A stretch of 64,000 bases of DNA, taken from IMG/VR virus record IMGVR_UViG_3300010373_000003, positions 1-64,000 of that record; one strand, written 5' to 3'. The position numbers were made by a program, and so were the translations under genes. The stretch comes from a virus. Each line of letters starts with the position of its first letter. Position 1 is the first letter of the stretch. Shown piece after piece: positions 32,501 to 41,610 of this stretch. The notes beneath the pieces were generated by a model. That model saw only the letters and a program-made list of their open reading frames with translations, made no database searches and was not told the origin of the DNA.

Positions 32501-33280
32501 AAGTATTCTACTGCTTATATTCAAGGAGGTAATTATCCTAGTGAAAGATGGATAATTGGTGTTATTTCTAACTTCCAATTATATGAAGCTTTTGTTAATA
32601 ACTTCTTTAGTCCTTATATTGGAGACTTAGGTCAAGAAGGTTTAAGAACTAAGAATGCTGCTGACTTCCCAGGAGATACTAGTTGGAAAACTAATGTACC
32701 TATTGCTCTAAATAGACCTTTTCTTATTAGACAGAAGTTTACAGATAATGCTAGTATACCTGATAGGGTCTCTACAGATATGTGGGTAAATGGTGTGTAT
32801 GTTGGTCAAACTATGACTACATATAAAAATACTAATATGTCTCTTGTTATAGGAGCTGATACTAATAACTCACATTGGGGTTTCATGTTCTATGGTTTTA
32901 ATAAAGGTCATATTAATGAAAGTATTGCTAGTGTTATGACTTCTCAGTTAATGGCTAAGTATAATGTTAATTTACCTATTGAATTACCTTATGCTGGTAA
33001 CTTAAATGTTGTTAAGTCTGGTAGTACTTACACTGCTACATTTGTTTACAAAGGTATTAATAATATTCCAGAGAATATTTCTAAGAGGAAGGTAAGATGG
33101 ATTATCTTTATAAGTGGTCCTACTATTGCTTATTATATGCCTGAACTAGAAGGTCTATTAACTTTTAATGCTAATGATTATCCTCAATATGATATGGCTA
33201 ATAAACGAGTTAGAGTAGAGATTACATGTGAGGATACTGCTGAGAACAAATTCTCTATTCCTCAATCATTTTTAAAATAA
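29594..33280 (+). CDS. Tail fibre/spike with clan GH-A glycoside hydrolase domain
   Basis: A 1228-aa protein. Residues ~60-200 resemble a discoidin-like (F5/8C) carbohydrate-binding domain (CSEDGTTWKELFG … LVVYGRPVG). Residues ~220-640 look like a TIM barrel with the two clan GH-A glutamates: IYCMEIGNEMDKWW (Glu375, acid/base) and WLTETGYDEH (Glu509, nucleophile), ~134 residues apart. Then come a beta domain, a fibronectin-like part, the shared module (NVNRPEGYFKFKIEA), a LamG/concanavalin-like domain (~905-1120) and a C-terminal beta domain. It probably degrades or binds a capsular or surface polysaccharide during adsorption. Substrate unknown. Confidence 0.75.
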   Translation: MGIVIKNKVKVNRANTFNPIPVGTYSSPIKLKPELVFHNFPAYAVDSLGKKLAATNLCDISTINNVNGVPLGTPANQGMVLSAYNLIKSDWYNVGSYKVIFDLDGVYDLDYAYVWIEGSNRGPVRMACSEDGTTWKELFGPQDQLNSNGWRKIEFNIASKGGNKFFMLGCDWADMGIRSLVVYGRPVGTKLNHGVKLNRKVPSRKADESIGTNGFYFEHPEEMYKVSSIQRFYVEPDWFMGDAFRRTGDAIGKHPDDLTFKFSTSHMGSIDQLLQGFKNTGAKVMFTQVSQPVCYRPVGTSRAGQSKPVDPGFSSTVLAHTVNPLNYKFIARVGYNIAARYGSNKNVDQTYIQLQEGQQVKVGLNLIYCMEIGNEMDKWWLGEQAYANPEEMAAYMSALYDGHKGAMGPGYGIKAADPSMKVSMISLAAGDNTAYIRQMLWWFDKYRGEGDYAFDVINYHWYNSSQGSQDVGDSSYALQPERAQLMDVNQRWCTIRDTYCQSAELWLTETGYDEHLGGVYAPKFNTQFLRSRYKSYWLVRTHLVDIYGAVDVTNQYWYATTGGQKLQELNPNEPNPAKFISSAMAEGIQNTEDWNRQPLMSFWYMANIKSALEGYTYSHEVFVKGELKAEDRLINSTSEYLWALAFKNVVDGTGLLVIWLDSAEQRTESTTVKVIESTVQVVNIDNAEVRQSITGTITNVTPLDGLIGITISECPIIVKTTNLSVPLVIQPLNIEKQVLEDSSVLLTWLDRNIEETDAIISRSLTLNGVYDDIYQGKTYKAQYVDETALPNVNYFYKIKLIRAGGSVPIIVPSPPTIVANDQLDTIEATHQVYPNNIVVSINNNSYEKYNGHLSVGNVNRPEGYFKFKIEAGFNRTESSIVYSPAFTVSNDPVPELWKTNFDHAYLGNKVLNYSNVQAEDGEEVKTIIDQIGALNMNYNGVAVPNLTESKPRFYDNLNGYVFLPNETNVKYSTAYIQGGNYPSERWIIGVISNFQLYEAFVNNFFSPYIGDLGQEGLRTKNAADFPGDTSWKTNVPIALNRPFLIRQKFTDNASIPDRVSTDMWVNGVYVGQTMTTYKNTNMSLVIGADTNNSHWGFMFYGFNKGHINESIASVMTSQLMAKYNVNLPIELPYAGNLNVVKSGSTYTATFVYKGINNIPENISKRKVRWIIFISGPTIAYYMPELEGLLTFNANDYPQYDMANKRVRVEITCEDTAENKFSIPQSFLK

Positions 33281-33298
33281 GTAATAGTTATAGTTTAT

Positions 33299-33634
33299 AT
33301 GGAATATATTGATATTGTTATTAAGCAAATCATTGATAACTTTGATTTTGCTTTTATGTTTATTATTAATGTGCTTTCTTATCTTATTGTTAGATTTGTC
33401 TATTCTATTAAGAAAGGTGCTTATGTTAATACTTGGTCAAAAAGATTTATTCTTATGGCTTGTACTGTAGCAGTTGGTATTGTTTATTGGCTTGCTGGAT
33501 ATGATAAGATTATTGTTATTATCAATTCTGCTATTCTTGCTCCTGTTTTTTGGGATTGGATTCTTCGTCCTATATTTGTTAAACTTGGTGTTGATTATAA
33601 AAAGTTTGAGAGATATGATGATGTTGAAGGTTAA
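33299..33634 (+). CDS. Holin-like small membrane protein
   Basis: A 111-aa protein with three predicted membrane helices: residues ~14-35 (FDFAFMFIINVLSYLIVRFV), ~48-66 (FILMACTVAVGIVYWLAGYD) and ~68-88 (IIVIINSAILAPVFWDWILR). The C-terminus is charged (VKLGVDYKKFERYDDVEG). Size and topology fit a class I holin. It is separate from the endolysin cassette (20 kb upstream), but ends the tail-fibre operon before a strong terminator. Other small membrane proteins in the window are alternatives for the holin role. Confidence 0.6.
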   Translation: MEYIDIVIKQIIDNFDFAFMFIINVLSYLIVRFVYSIKKGAYVNTWSKRFILMACTVAVGIVYWLAGYDKIIVIINSAILAPVFWDWILRPIFVKLGVDYKKFERYDDVEG

Positions 33635-33663
33635 TATCTTATTATAAATATTACTATTGCTTA

Positions 33664-33697
33664 GGCAGTACTTCTTAATTGAGGTACTGCCTTTTTT
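33664..33697 (+). terminator. Intrinsic terminator ending the tail-fibre operon
   Basis: Perfect 8-bp stem GGCAGTAC/GTACTGCC followed by six T residues. It lies 30 nt past the holin-like gene. Confidence 0.92.
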
Positions 33698-33803
33698 CGT
33701 ATAGATAGTGCTAGTATAAATAATTATTAAAATTAACTTGCATATAAATATTAAAATATTATATTTGTTACTACTGTTAATCATAATAATAATAATATTG
33801 CTT

Positions 33804-34487
33804 ATGAGTTCTATTAATCAACTAGTTTCTGAACTTGCTCATTCTGTGCAGCAAGCTGATAGTGTTCCTGTACGTCGAGCTCTTAAACTTAGTATAATTC
33901 ATTCTCGTAATGAACTTATACGTAAGAGTTATGACAATAATAAAGTGCTAGACAAAGTTCTACAACAAAGATTTAGAATTAGTCTTATTGATGTTCCTGA
34001 TGGAGATAATACTATTTCTAAAGATCTTCCTGTAGGTCAAATTAAAAGAAGTACTAATAAAGTACCTAGACCTGTTAGACTTAGTAATGGTATGCCTTTT
34101 AATTCTGTTCGTACCATGGGTGTTGAATATCCTCAATCTATAGCTTTTGTTAAAGAGGCTGTTTCTAACTTCTATGGAAGTCTTCCCGGTATGTGTTCTG
34201 TTGCTACTTATGATTATATAAATGAATATATTTATATAGACACTATGAGAAGTAAAAGGCTGTTAGACCTTGGACACATTATTGTTGAATCACCTTTTGA
34301 ATATCCTCATCTTATAAAGACTGAAACTCAGGATGGTATTCTAGATATTAATTCAATTGATGATGATGACGAATTCCTACTTCCTGAAGATATGATTAAT
34401 GCTATTAAGAAACTTACTCTAGAAACATTTAATCCACAAGTTAATCGTCAGACTAATGAAATACCTACTCCTAATTTAGTAAAATAA
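33804..34487 (+). CDS. Tail ring / tubular protein (P22 gp4-like position)
   Basis: A 227-aa protein from the ATG at 33804 (MSSINQLVSELAHSVQQADS). An upstream in-frame ATG at 33738 adds only Leu/Ile from AT-rich intergenic sequence. The N-terminal helices (RRALKLSIIHSRNELIRKSY) and the beta middle (RFRISLIDVPDGDN … YEYIYIDT-like) with the closing helix (EDMINAIKKLTLETF) fit the connector family that extends the portal. Crassviral tails have stacked rings encoded just before the muzzle gene, as here. Which ring is uncertain. Confidence 0.65.
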   Translation: MSSINQLVSELAHSVQQADSVPVRRALKLSIIHSRNELIRKSYDNNKVLDKVLQQRFRISLIDVPDGDNTISKDLPVGQIKRSTNKVPRPVRLSNGMPFNSVRTMGVEYPQSIAFVKEAVSNFYGSLPGMCSVATYDYINEYIYIDTMRSKRLLDLGHIIVESPFEYPHLIKTETQDGILDINSIDDDDEFLLPEDMINAIKKLTLETFNPQVNRQTNEIPTPNLVK

Positions 34488-34496
34488 GATACACCT

Positions 34497-35444
34497 ATGA
34501 CCCCTGATGTTAATTTAAAAAGTTATTATCTCCAATATATCAGTAATGCTAAAGCTGATATTATAAAGTATAATGAAGCTATTGCTCAAACTATAGAGAT
34601 AAAAGAAAAACTATATGAATATTTAGATAAACATATTGTTGATATTAAAATTCATTATAATATTAATCTTGCTGATTATGATAAAGAATGGAATCATAAA
34701 GAGTATGATAATGAAGTTCTCTATAATAAAGTTATAACAACTCTTAATGTTGTATCTAGTACAGATGTTAATAGAATTAAACTTATTCAACTTATCAAAT
34801 ATTGTAATGCTCTTCGTTCTGAATATAAGAATAGACAACTAATAACTATTTGTGATACTCGTAAGAATATTACTTTTGGTAAATATCGTACTTACGTTGT
34901 TAATTATTATAATCAAGTTCATAAGGTTGTATTAGAAGGTGATGGTTATAAGTTTGGTCATGGTATCGGAACTTATTGTATTAATCATTGGAAGATTGAT
35001 CTAGATAAGCATAACAAAGTTAAACGTTTAGACTTTGCTGCTACTAATGCTAAGAAGAAAGAACTTATAGCTAAAGGAGTTAAACTTTATGATGATAAAG
35101 AAGCTACTTGGTATGCTGCTAGAAATATACCGTATGATGGTGTACATTATAGAGTGTTTAAAAATGAAAGTTCTTTCTATGATTTTACTTTTGTTAAATC
35201 TTCTATTTTTCCTGCTAAGACTCTTGAATATAAGAGAACTGAATATATTGCTACTAAGTATAGAGGTCTGTCATATAAAGATATGTACGACGCTCTATGT
35301 ACAAGTATAAAAGATGTTTATACTTTACAAGTTGATATTAAGTATAAACTTAATATTCTTTTACATAAAGATCCTAATATTTATTTAAACTTTATTCGTA
35401 ATGCTGAACAACACAAGTATAAGCGTGGAGCACATAATAGCTAA
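34497..35444 (+). CDS. Tail ring/structural protein, 315 aa
   Basis: Begins MTPDVNLKSYYLQYISNAKA. The N-terminal 110 residues are helical (EKLYEYLDKHIVDIKIHYNI). A beta part follows with KYRTYVVNYYNQVHKVVLEG and GYKFGHGIGTYCINHWKIDL, then a helical C-terminus (YKDMYDALCTSIKDVYTLQV). The end overlaps the next gene by 44 nt in another frame. Position between two ring-like genes and the muzzle gene suggests a component of the tail barrel. No enzyme motif is present. Confidence 0.65.
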   Translation: MTPDVNLKSYYLQYISNAKADIIKYNEAIAQTIEIKEKLYEYLDKHIVDIKIHYNINLADYDKEWNHKEYDNEVLYNKVITTLNVVSSTDVNRIKLIQLIKYCNALRSEYKNRQLITICDTRKNITFGKYRTYVVNYYNQVHKVVLEGDGYKFGHGIGTYCINHWKIDLDKHNKVKRLDFAATNAKKKELIAKGVKLYDDKEATWYAARNIPYDGVHYRVFKNESSFYDFTFVKSSIFPAKTLEYKRTEYIATKYRGLSYKDMYDALCTSIKDVYTLQVDIKYKLNILLHKDPNIYLNFIRNAEQHKYKRGAHNS

Positions 35445-36234
35445 GTTAGACAATGACTTTAATATAGATCATGGTGATTGGATACCTCGTGTTGGTGCGT
35501 GGATTATAGATGCTATGGGTCAGCTAAATGTTCTTCGTAAGAAACGTAGTAAAATAAAGCTAGATGTTCATAACTGTATAGCTTATTCTAATTGTCCTAT
35601 TAATAGTCCTAATCTTATAGTTACTGATTCTAATGGTTGCCCAATTGTCAAACATAAATCTAATGCTAGTGGTTGTTGTTCTTCCTCTACGGGGGAGGTA
35701 ACAAAGCTAGGTGATGTAACTCCCTCAACGGTAGATGCTATCTATAATCCTAATGCTGCTTATGTCCCAGATCATACTGTAGCTGAAACTGTCAATGGTA
35801 GTAATAAACCTCCTAGATATAATATTGTTAACTATGATAACTCTGGAGGACAACCTAGAAATTATGTTCTATTAGATGATAACAAACTTGAATTAAACTT
35901 TAATACAAGTTGTGTTTATGTTGAAACTGATGTAGTTGAAACTGTATGGAGTAAAACCTATGAATGCGATATTCCTGTTGTTCCTAATGTTGGTATTCTT
36001 ATAGAAGCTATTGGTTTTTATTGTATGTATAAAATGTTAACTCGTGGATATAAACATCCTGTATTTAATCTTAATGCTAGTCAATATGGAACTAATCCTT
36101 ATTATGAGTGGAAGACTCTAAAACCTGAAGCTAAGAGAGCTGTTACTATTGATGCTCAGGGTAATATACTGGTTACTGATGGAGGTCTATTTAAAAGTTC
36201 ATTCTTTATCACTACATTCCCCAATAGTAAATAG
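35401..36234 (+). CDS. Tail ring/structural protein, 277 aa
   Basis: Begins MLNNTSISVEHIIAKLDNDF with IDHGDWIPRVGAWIIDAMGQ, a helical start typical of crAss-like tail ring proteins. It overlaps the preceding gene, and the segment from ISVEHIIAKLDNDF looks coding in this frame, so I keep the 35401 start. Near residue 95 a GC-rich element encodes SSSTGEV inside a Cys/Ser/Thr-rich linker. The C-terminal half is beta-rich (LELNFNTSCVYVETDVVETV). It ends with TAG, so amber is a stop in this genome. The 120-nt gap after it holds a CGACT…AGTCG hairpin. Confidence 0.68.
   Translation: MLNNTSISVEHIIAKLDNDFNIDHGDWIPRVGAWIIDAMGQLNVLRKKRSKIKLDVHNCIAYSNCPINSPNLIVTDSNGCPIVKHKSNASGCCSSSTGEVTKLGDVTPSTVDAIYNPNAAYVPDHTVAETVNGSNKPPRYNIVNYDNSGGQPRNYVLLDDNKLELNFNTSCVYVETDVVETVWSKTYECDIPVVPNVGILIEAIGFYCMYKMLTRGYKHPVFNLNASQYGTNPYYEWKTLKPEAKRAVTIDAQGNILVTDGGLFKSSFFITTFPNSK
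35682..35700 (+). repeat. Dispersed GC-rich element, copy 7
   Basis: TTCCTCTACGGGGGAGGTA, full length, in gene orientation; encodes SSTGEV in the 35401-36234 ring-like protein. Confidence 0.85.
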
Positions 36235-36357
36235 CCATTAATATCTCATATAATAGCAATTTAAAGCTGTATACTGGACGATATTAATTTAACTGTATAA
36301 TAACGTATATCGACTTTAGATAGTCGCTTATATGAACTTAAAATAAGATGTAAGCAA

Positions 36358-39300
36358 ATGAGCGTTAATACAAAACTTAATCTCAATAAACATCCAAAAG
36401 ATAATGATAATTTATCTCTTGTTAATGCTCAGGCTGTAAAGATTAGCCACGATGGGAGTTGTATTACTAGTGAAGATTCTATTAAAGAGAATTCTTTTAT
36501 TCATAATTATCTTAGTGCTTTTTATGGTACTAACCCTGTTATTGGTTATAAGATAGTAGGTATTATACCTTGTAATAACGAATTAGTTATTGTAGTTAAA
36601 CCTTCTAATACTGTTGATGATGCTGATATATTTAGATATCAAGAACCTATCAATGACAATATTGAAAAGATGTATTGTGCTTATGGAGGATTAGGTAGTC
36701 CTAATAGATTTAAATATCAAGGAGGTCTTATTAAAGGAGCTTTTACTTATAACGTAGAGAATAGTTTAGTTATAGCTATTAGTGAGTATGGTAATTCTAA
36801 TATTAGAATACCTTTACGTACTATTAATCTTGGTAACTCTGACGACCCTACTGTTTATAATGATAAGGATTTATCTAATTCTAAATTATACATATCTCCT
36901 GAAGTTAGACTACCTAGTGTTAATAATTTAGATTATACCGCAGGTAGTGCTTATAAAGGATGGTACTATATGTTTATTCGTTATAAGATTAATAGTGTTG
37001 ATTATACTCAATGGTATTCTATTGGTCCTCCTATTTATATTGATACTTTAGAACAATATCAGATTATAAGGTATCCTTTTGGTAGAGATACTAAGTTTGC
37101 AGCTAGTGCATTAAATGATATAGTTAGTCCTGCTTGGCCAGATGATGGTTATGGAGCAGGTGCTTCTGATTATTTTAGTAATAGTTCTGATATAGCTAAA
37201 GAGACATTTAAAGTAGATTTATATTTTAATAAGAATATTGATTATACTAAATATCAAATAGGAGTAATTTGTGCTTCTAAGTCTTATACTAAAGCTTTTA
37301 GAACTGCTGATATTTACTTAGATAAAAACTATAATGAAGGTTTTAATGTTCGTATACAAAAGTATGTTCTTGATAATAAGTCTTTAATTGAGTATAATGT
37401 TAGTAGTTTTATTACTGACAATGGTAATTACTTTAATAGTAAGAATGTAATTAATTATAAGAATAGATTATATATTAGTAACTATCTAGAAGATAATGCT
37501 AATAATGATGATATACCTCAAAGTATTATTGATTCTATTAATGTTAATTTATATACTTCTTATGTAAGAGATTATGGTTTAGTATATGATACAGCTCTAA
37601 TAGTAAATTGGGTTACTGGAGCTAATCAGTATGATACTTATAAGTTTACTGAAATACCTCTAGCTAGATTTCTAAACATATCAGAAGAAACTATTGTTAC
37701 TATTAGTGCTTCTGGACATACTACTAAAATAAGTAAAGCTGGTCAATTTTATATTACTTCTGGTAATAGTGTTCCCGGATATGCTTATATTCAATTAAGA
37801 GAACCGGGTCCACTTGGTAGTGTTTCTGTTACTAATTATGGAGTTCAACCTTATAGTGATTATATTTATTTAGCTATTGCTGATGTTAATAATAATCCTC
37901 AAAGTAATTTTACATTTGATCCTGTTAGGTCTGCTATTAATGGCGGAATGATGTATACTAATACTAATATTGATTTTGATAGTCGTAAGAAACAAAGTTG
38001 TTTAATACCGGGTGAAGTTTATAATTTTAATATACATTTTACTAATAAGTATAGTGGTGCTACTAACGGTTATAGAATACCAAATAATACTAAATGGATT
38101 GTAAATGGAGAACCTAATAGAGAAATAATACCTATTTCATTTAATCTTAGAGTTAATAGTGAAACTGTTACATATTATGCTGCTATGGATGTTGATTCTA
38201 ATGTAGCAAGAGAAGACTTTACTGTTAATGAAAGATATTCTATTAATGTAAATGGTATAAGGTTTTTTAAACAATATAATACATTTGGTACTAGTCCTAC
38301 TTTAAGTAGTGAGGTTACTAGTCCTTCTGATTTACAAAGTTGTGTTGCTGCTTTTAAAGAGTTTTTCTCTTCTTATAATAGTGATAAGTTTTCTACTACT
38401 AAATGGTATCAAGTATCATATGGACCGGGAGGAGATAAGTTTCATTTATTTATTAATAATAATGGAGATAGACTATTTAAGATTCCTACTATTGAATCGT
38501 TTACTGGAGCATGGGATGGTTTCCCTGATGAAGTAGCACCTTTCAAACAATACAATCTTCATACTCTAATGAGAGCTTCTTTTGATAATATAGAAATACC
38601 TGAAGGTTATGACGGATTCTATATATCTTATGAGAAGTTTGAGTCACAAGCTAGAGCTACTGGACTACTTACTCGTAATGATTTCCGTACTCAGGATTGG
38701 ATTGTTAAAGGAGGTAATACTGTACAACTAGGTACTAGAAACTCTGCTAAGTCTGATAAGATGTTCTTTTATAGCAGTACTTATGATATTTCTGATACTA
38801 TTAAATTAGATTATAGTATAATGAGAATTGAAGCTATTAATCCTTTTAAGAAAGAAGATATACCTGAATGGGATTATTTTCAAAGGAATAATACTTTTAA
38901 CTTTCTTCATGATATGAATAAGCCTCAGGTTGCTTCTTATTTTGAGGATGTTCAAAGAACTTATGCTATGCCTGAATATAAGATAGCTGTAGCTGATAGT
39001 GTTGCTGATGATAGAATGGGTGTAGGTACGGCTTTACAAATAAAGGATTCTTATAATCTATTTGCTAGTTATGTTACTAGTGCTGGTATACATGATAGAT
39101 TAAAAGTATATAGAGTTACTCTATTGAATACTACTCGTGACATTTATATGTCTGATAGTAAAACTCTTATTAGACTAGGTGATGTTGTTTATAGGTCTGA
39201 AGGTGCTCCTACTAATTATAAGTATTCACAATATATTAATTCTGGATATAATGGACATTATACTTATGATGGTATTCCTATTTATGAGAATGCAGGAGTT

Positions 39301-40818
39301 GTATTTAACACTGCTAATAATAGAGTTTTTAGAATTAATAATCATGATCATTATTATAAGTTTGAGGTTCCAAATGATAAACCTCATACTTATCAGAATG
39401 ATGTTCCTTTTCTAGCTTATTTACAATTACCTATATGTACTGATGTATTCTTTGAAAGTAAGTCTTATAAGAATAGTCCTGTAGGATTTATGTCTTTAGT
39501 TAAAGGTTCAGATGAGAACTCTAATAAGTTTGCTAAAGGTACTATGGTTACTCCTGTTAATAGTATTGATTTATTTGAAAATAGACAAGGTTCTGCTGAT
39601 CAGTTTAATCCTAAGACTTATGTTAACTTTAGAGAAGATTTAGTTTCTGTTGAACAATTTGATAAGACTATTCGTAGATCTAATGTTATACAGAATGAAA
39701 GTAGAGTTAATGGTTGGAGAACTTTCCCTATTGAAGGTTATAAAAATATAACTGAGAATAAAGGAAAGATTACTAATATAATTGGAATAGGTACTGTTCT
39801 ACTTGCACATACTGAACATAGTATGTTTATGTTTGATACTGATAATACTCTTAAGACTGAAGGTAAAGATATTCAATTATTACAACCTGATGCTTTTGAA
39901 GTATCGTACAATGAAGTGTTTACTTCTGATAAAGGTTTTGGTGGTTTACAAGATGATAAATCATATATTGTTAATGACTTTGGTTATATATTTTATAGTG
40001 ATGATACTAATCGTATTTATCGGTTTGACGATAAGCAGTTAGATAACATGGACGAAGATATAATACAATGGCTTAAAAAATATAAACCTTTTAATGTTAG
40101 GATGGCTAACGATAAAGAAAATAATCGTATACTTATGAAATTCGATTATCTTGTTACTGGACTAACTAGAAGTACTGTTATTAGTTATAATTATAATGAG
40201 AAGAATTTTGTATCTCAACATCCTTATTACTTTGACGAAGCTTTTAATACTAAAGTTGGTTTATACTTACAATGCACTAATGATCATAATGGATGCTCTT
40301 TACATAATTTTGATTATAAAGGAGATGTTTATGGTAGATATGATAATATCAAAGGTACATTAGGTCAATCAATTGTTGCTCATTCTAAACTTAGTTTTAT
40401 TATTAATGATTCTTATAGTATTGTTAAGTTCTTAGAGTATATTACTTATAAACTTACTAAGTATGCCGAGTATTCCGGTACTGATTTTACTAACTTGCCC
40501 GTAGAGGAATACAAGACTCCTTATGCTGGATATACACTTGCTGTATATAATAATAATGTTAATACTGGTGTATTAAATATAACTACTGACATTGAAGCAA
40601 ACAAAAACATGTTTGATGTTATTGACAAACCTTATTGGGATTTAGGAGTTTGGAACTTTAGTTATCTTCGTAATAGAATAAGTGAACTAAATAATGGAGT
40701 TAGTGATGATAATATAACTAGATTATTTGGTAACTATTTCATTGTTGAATTTGTATTTGATAACGAGGACGGTCGTAAGATTGATTTTGAAGAATTAAAT
40801 TATAATGTTTCTGAGTAA
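36358..40818 (+). CDS. Tail muzzle / stabilisation protein (P22 gp10-like)
   Basis: A 1486-aa protein at the position and size of the crassviral muzzle (tail stabilisation) protein. It is beta-rich throughout, with blocks like VIGYKIVGIIPCNNELVIVV, FRYQEPINDNIEKMYCAYGG and TVLLAHTEHSMFMFDTDNTL plus DFGYIFYSDDTNRIYRFDDK, which are consistent with a beta-propeller core. It should close the tail tip and contact the fibres. A GC-rich element in reverse orientation encodes LPVEEY near residue 1381. It ends 9 nt before the first internal-virion gene. Confidence 0.82.
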   Translation: MSVNTKLNLNKHPKDNDNLSLVNAQAVKISHDGSCITSEDSIKENSFIHNYLSAFYGTNPVIGYKIVGIIPCNNELVIVVKPSNTVDDADIFRYQEPINDNIEKMYCAYGGLGSPNRFKYQGGLIKGAFTYNVENSLVIAISEYGNSNIRIPLRTINLGNSDDPTVYNDKDLSNSKLYISPEVRLPSVNNLDYTAGSAYKGWYYMFIRYKINSVDYTQWYSIGPPIYIDTLEQYQIIRYPFGRDTKFAASALNDIVSPAWPDDGYGAGASDYFSNSSDIAKETFKVDLYFNKNIDYTKYQIGVICASKSYTKAFRTADIYLDKNYNEGFNVRIQKYVLDNKSLIEYNVSSFITDNGNYFNSKNVINYKNRLYISNYLEDNANNDDIPQSIIDSINVNLYTSYVRDYGLVYDTALIVNWVTGANQYDTYKFTEIPLARFLNISEETIVTISASGHTTKISKAGQFYITSGNSVPGYAYIQLREPGPLGSVSVTNYGVQPYSDYIYLAIADVNNNPQSNFTFDPVRSAINGGMMYTNTNIDFDSRKKQSCLIPGEVYNFNIHFTNKYSGATNGYRIPNNTKWIVNGEPNREIIPISFNLRVNSETVTYYAAMDVDSNVAREDFTVNERYSINVNGIRFFKQYNTFGTSPTLSSEVTSPSDLQSCVAAFKEFFSSYNSDKFSTTKWYQVSYGPGGDKFHLFINNNGDRLFKIPTIESFTGAWDGFPDEVAPFKQYNLHTLMRASFDNIEIPEGYDGFYISYEKFESQARATGLLTRNDFRTQDWIVKGGNTVQLGTRNSAKSDKMFFYSSTYDISDTIKLDYSIMRIEAINPFKKEDIPEWDYFQRNNTFNFLHDMNKPQVASYFEDVQRTYAMPEYKIAVADSVADDRMGVGTALQIKDSYNLFASYVTSAGIHDRLKVYRVTLLNTTRDIYMSDSKTLIRLGDVVYRSEGAPTNYKYSQYINSGYNGHYTYDGIPIYENAGVVFNTANNRVFRINNHDHYYKFEVPNDKPHTYQNDVPFLAYLQLPICTDVFFESKSYKNSPVGFMSLVKGSDENSNKFAKGTMVTPVNSIDLFENRQGSADQFNPKTYVNFREDLVSVEQFDKTIRRSNVIQNESRVNGWRTFPIEGYKNITENKGKITNIIGIGTVLLAHTEHSMFMFDTDNTLKTEGKDIQLLQPDAFEVSYNEVFTSDKGFGGLQDDKSYIVNDFGYIFYSDDTNRIYRFDDKQLDNMDEDIIQWLKKYKPFNVRMANDKENNRILMKFDYLVTGLTRSTVISYNYNEKNFVSQHPYYFDEAFNTKVGLYLQCTNDHNGCSLHNFDYKGDVYGRYDNIKGTLGQSIVAHSKLSFIINDSYSIVKFLEYITYKLTKYAEYSGTDFTNLPVEEYKTPYAGYTLAVYNNNVNTGVLNITTDIEANKNMFDVIDKPYWDLGVWNFSYLRNRISELNNGVSDDNITRLFGNYFIVEFVFDNEDGRKIDFEELNYNVSE
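40495..40509 (-). repeat. Dispersed GC-rich element, copy 8 (shorter variant)
   Basis: Minus strand TTCCTCTACGGGCAA, the same variant as copy 2. It is opposite to the host gene and encodes LPVEE in the muzzle protein. Confidence 0.75.
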
Positions 40819-40827
40819 GATATAGAT

Positions 40828-41496
40828 ATGAAACGTAGAGTAGTTAAAAAGAATGGTCGTAAGGAAGCTTTCCTAGGGGCCATTATAGGTACAGTTGCAG
40901 GTATTGCAGGTAGTATTATTAGTGGTAAAAAGCAGAAGAAAGCTGATGAATTAGCTTTTAAGCAAGCACAAGCTGAACAGAATAGAATAGATGGTTTACA
41001 ACAAGCCCAAGCTTTAAGTAGTAGTTATGCTAATCAAAGTTATGTTGATCAATACAAAGATAAAGTTGTTCTTAAAAATGGTGGTAAAATGAAAGTTAAA
41101 GCAGTTAAAAAAGGAGATCGTATAGATACTTTTAAAAAGTATAAAGTAGGAGGTAGAATACCTATTGGTAGCAATAAGAAAGAATATGGTTCCCTTATAG
41201 GTAAAGATGGTATTGGTGGTGTTGTTAGCGGTGGAATTGGAGGTGTTGGCAGTTTAATAAGTTCTATATTTAGTAAACCTAAAGCTCCTAAAACAATTGT
41301 TAAATCTGATGGTTTTTCAGTTGCTGCACCTAAAACAGGCATTGCTCCTACTAGTTATACTTTAGATGCTGATGGTAATCCTTTAACTACTGTTCCTACT
41401 ATTCCTGCTTCTATTGAACCTCAATTAGACGGACTTACTGGTCAGCGTATGAAATTGCCACAGGCTAAGGTAGGTAAGAGACTTATATTAAAATAG
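40828..41496 (+). CDS. Small internal (cargo) virion protein, 222 aa
   Basis: Starts MKRRVVKKNGRKEAFLGAII. A basic leader is followed by a hydrophobic Gly-rich helix (AFLGAIIGTVAGIAGSIISG), a Gln/Ala-rich helix, and a second Gly-rich hydrophobic stretch (GIGGVVSGGIGGVGSLISSI). Such amphipathic Gly/Ala helices are typical of podoviral ejection proteins that insert into membranes. VKNGGKMKVKAVKKGDRI-like text recurs in the neighbouring cargo protein family of crAss-like phages. It ends with TAG within a hairpin. Confidence 0.65.
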   Translation: MKRRVVKKNGRKEAFLGAIIGTVAGIAGSIISGKKQKKADELAFKQAQAEQNRIDGLQQAQALSSSYANQSYVDQYKDKVVLKNGGKMKVKAVKKGDRIDTFKKYKVGGRIPIGSNKKEYGSLIGKDGIGGVVSGGIGGVGSLISSIFSKPKAPKTIVKSDGFSVAAPKTGIAPTSYTLDADGNPLTTVPTIPASIEPQLDGLTGQRMKLPQAKVGKRLILK

Positions 41497-41518
41497 ATAG
41501 CTATTTAAGGCTATCTAT
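41493..41518 (+). terminator. Hairpin overlapping a stop codon, possible weak terminator
   Basis: Perfect 9-bp stem ATAGATAGC/GCTATCTAT. The left arm includes the TAG stop of the 222-aa gene. TATAGTTTATA follows, so the termination signal is weak. Confidence 0.45.
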
Positions 41519-41610
41519 TATAGTTTATATATGATCCTTTACATTTATATGGGATTATATAGTAATGCTCTTATACGCCATAATAGTTAGTCATAATAAT
41601 TAATAATTAT

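Noticed and set aside
33738-33803. N-terminal extension of the ring protein (22 residues, nearly all Leu/Ile)
   Set aside because: Derived from AT-rich intergenic sequence after a terminator; the ATG at 33804 gives a normal soluble N-terminus.
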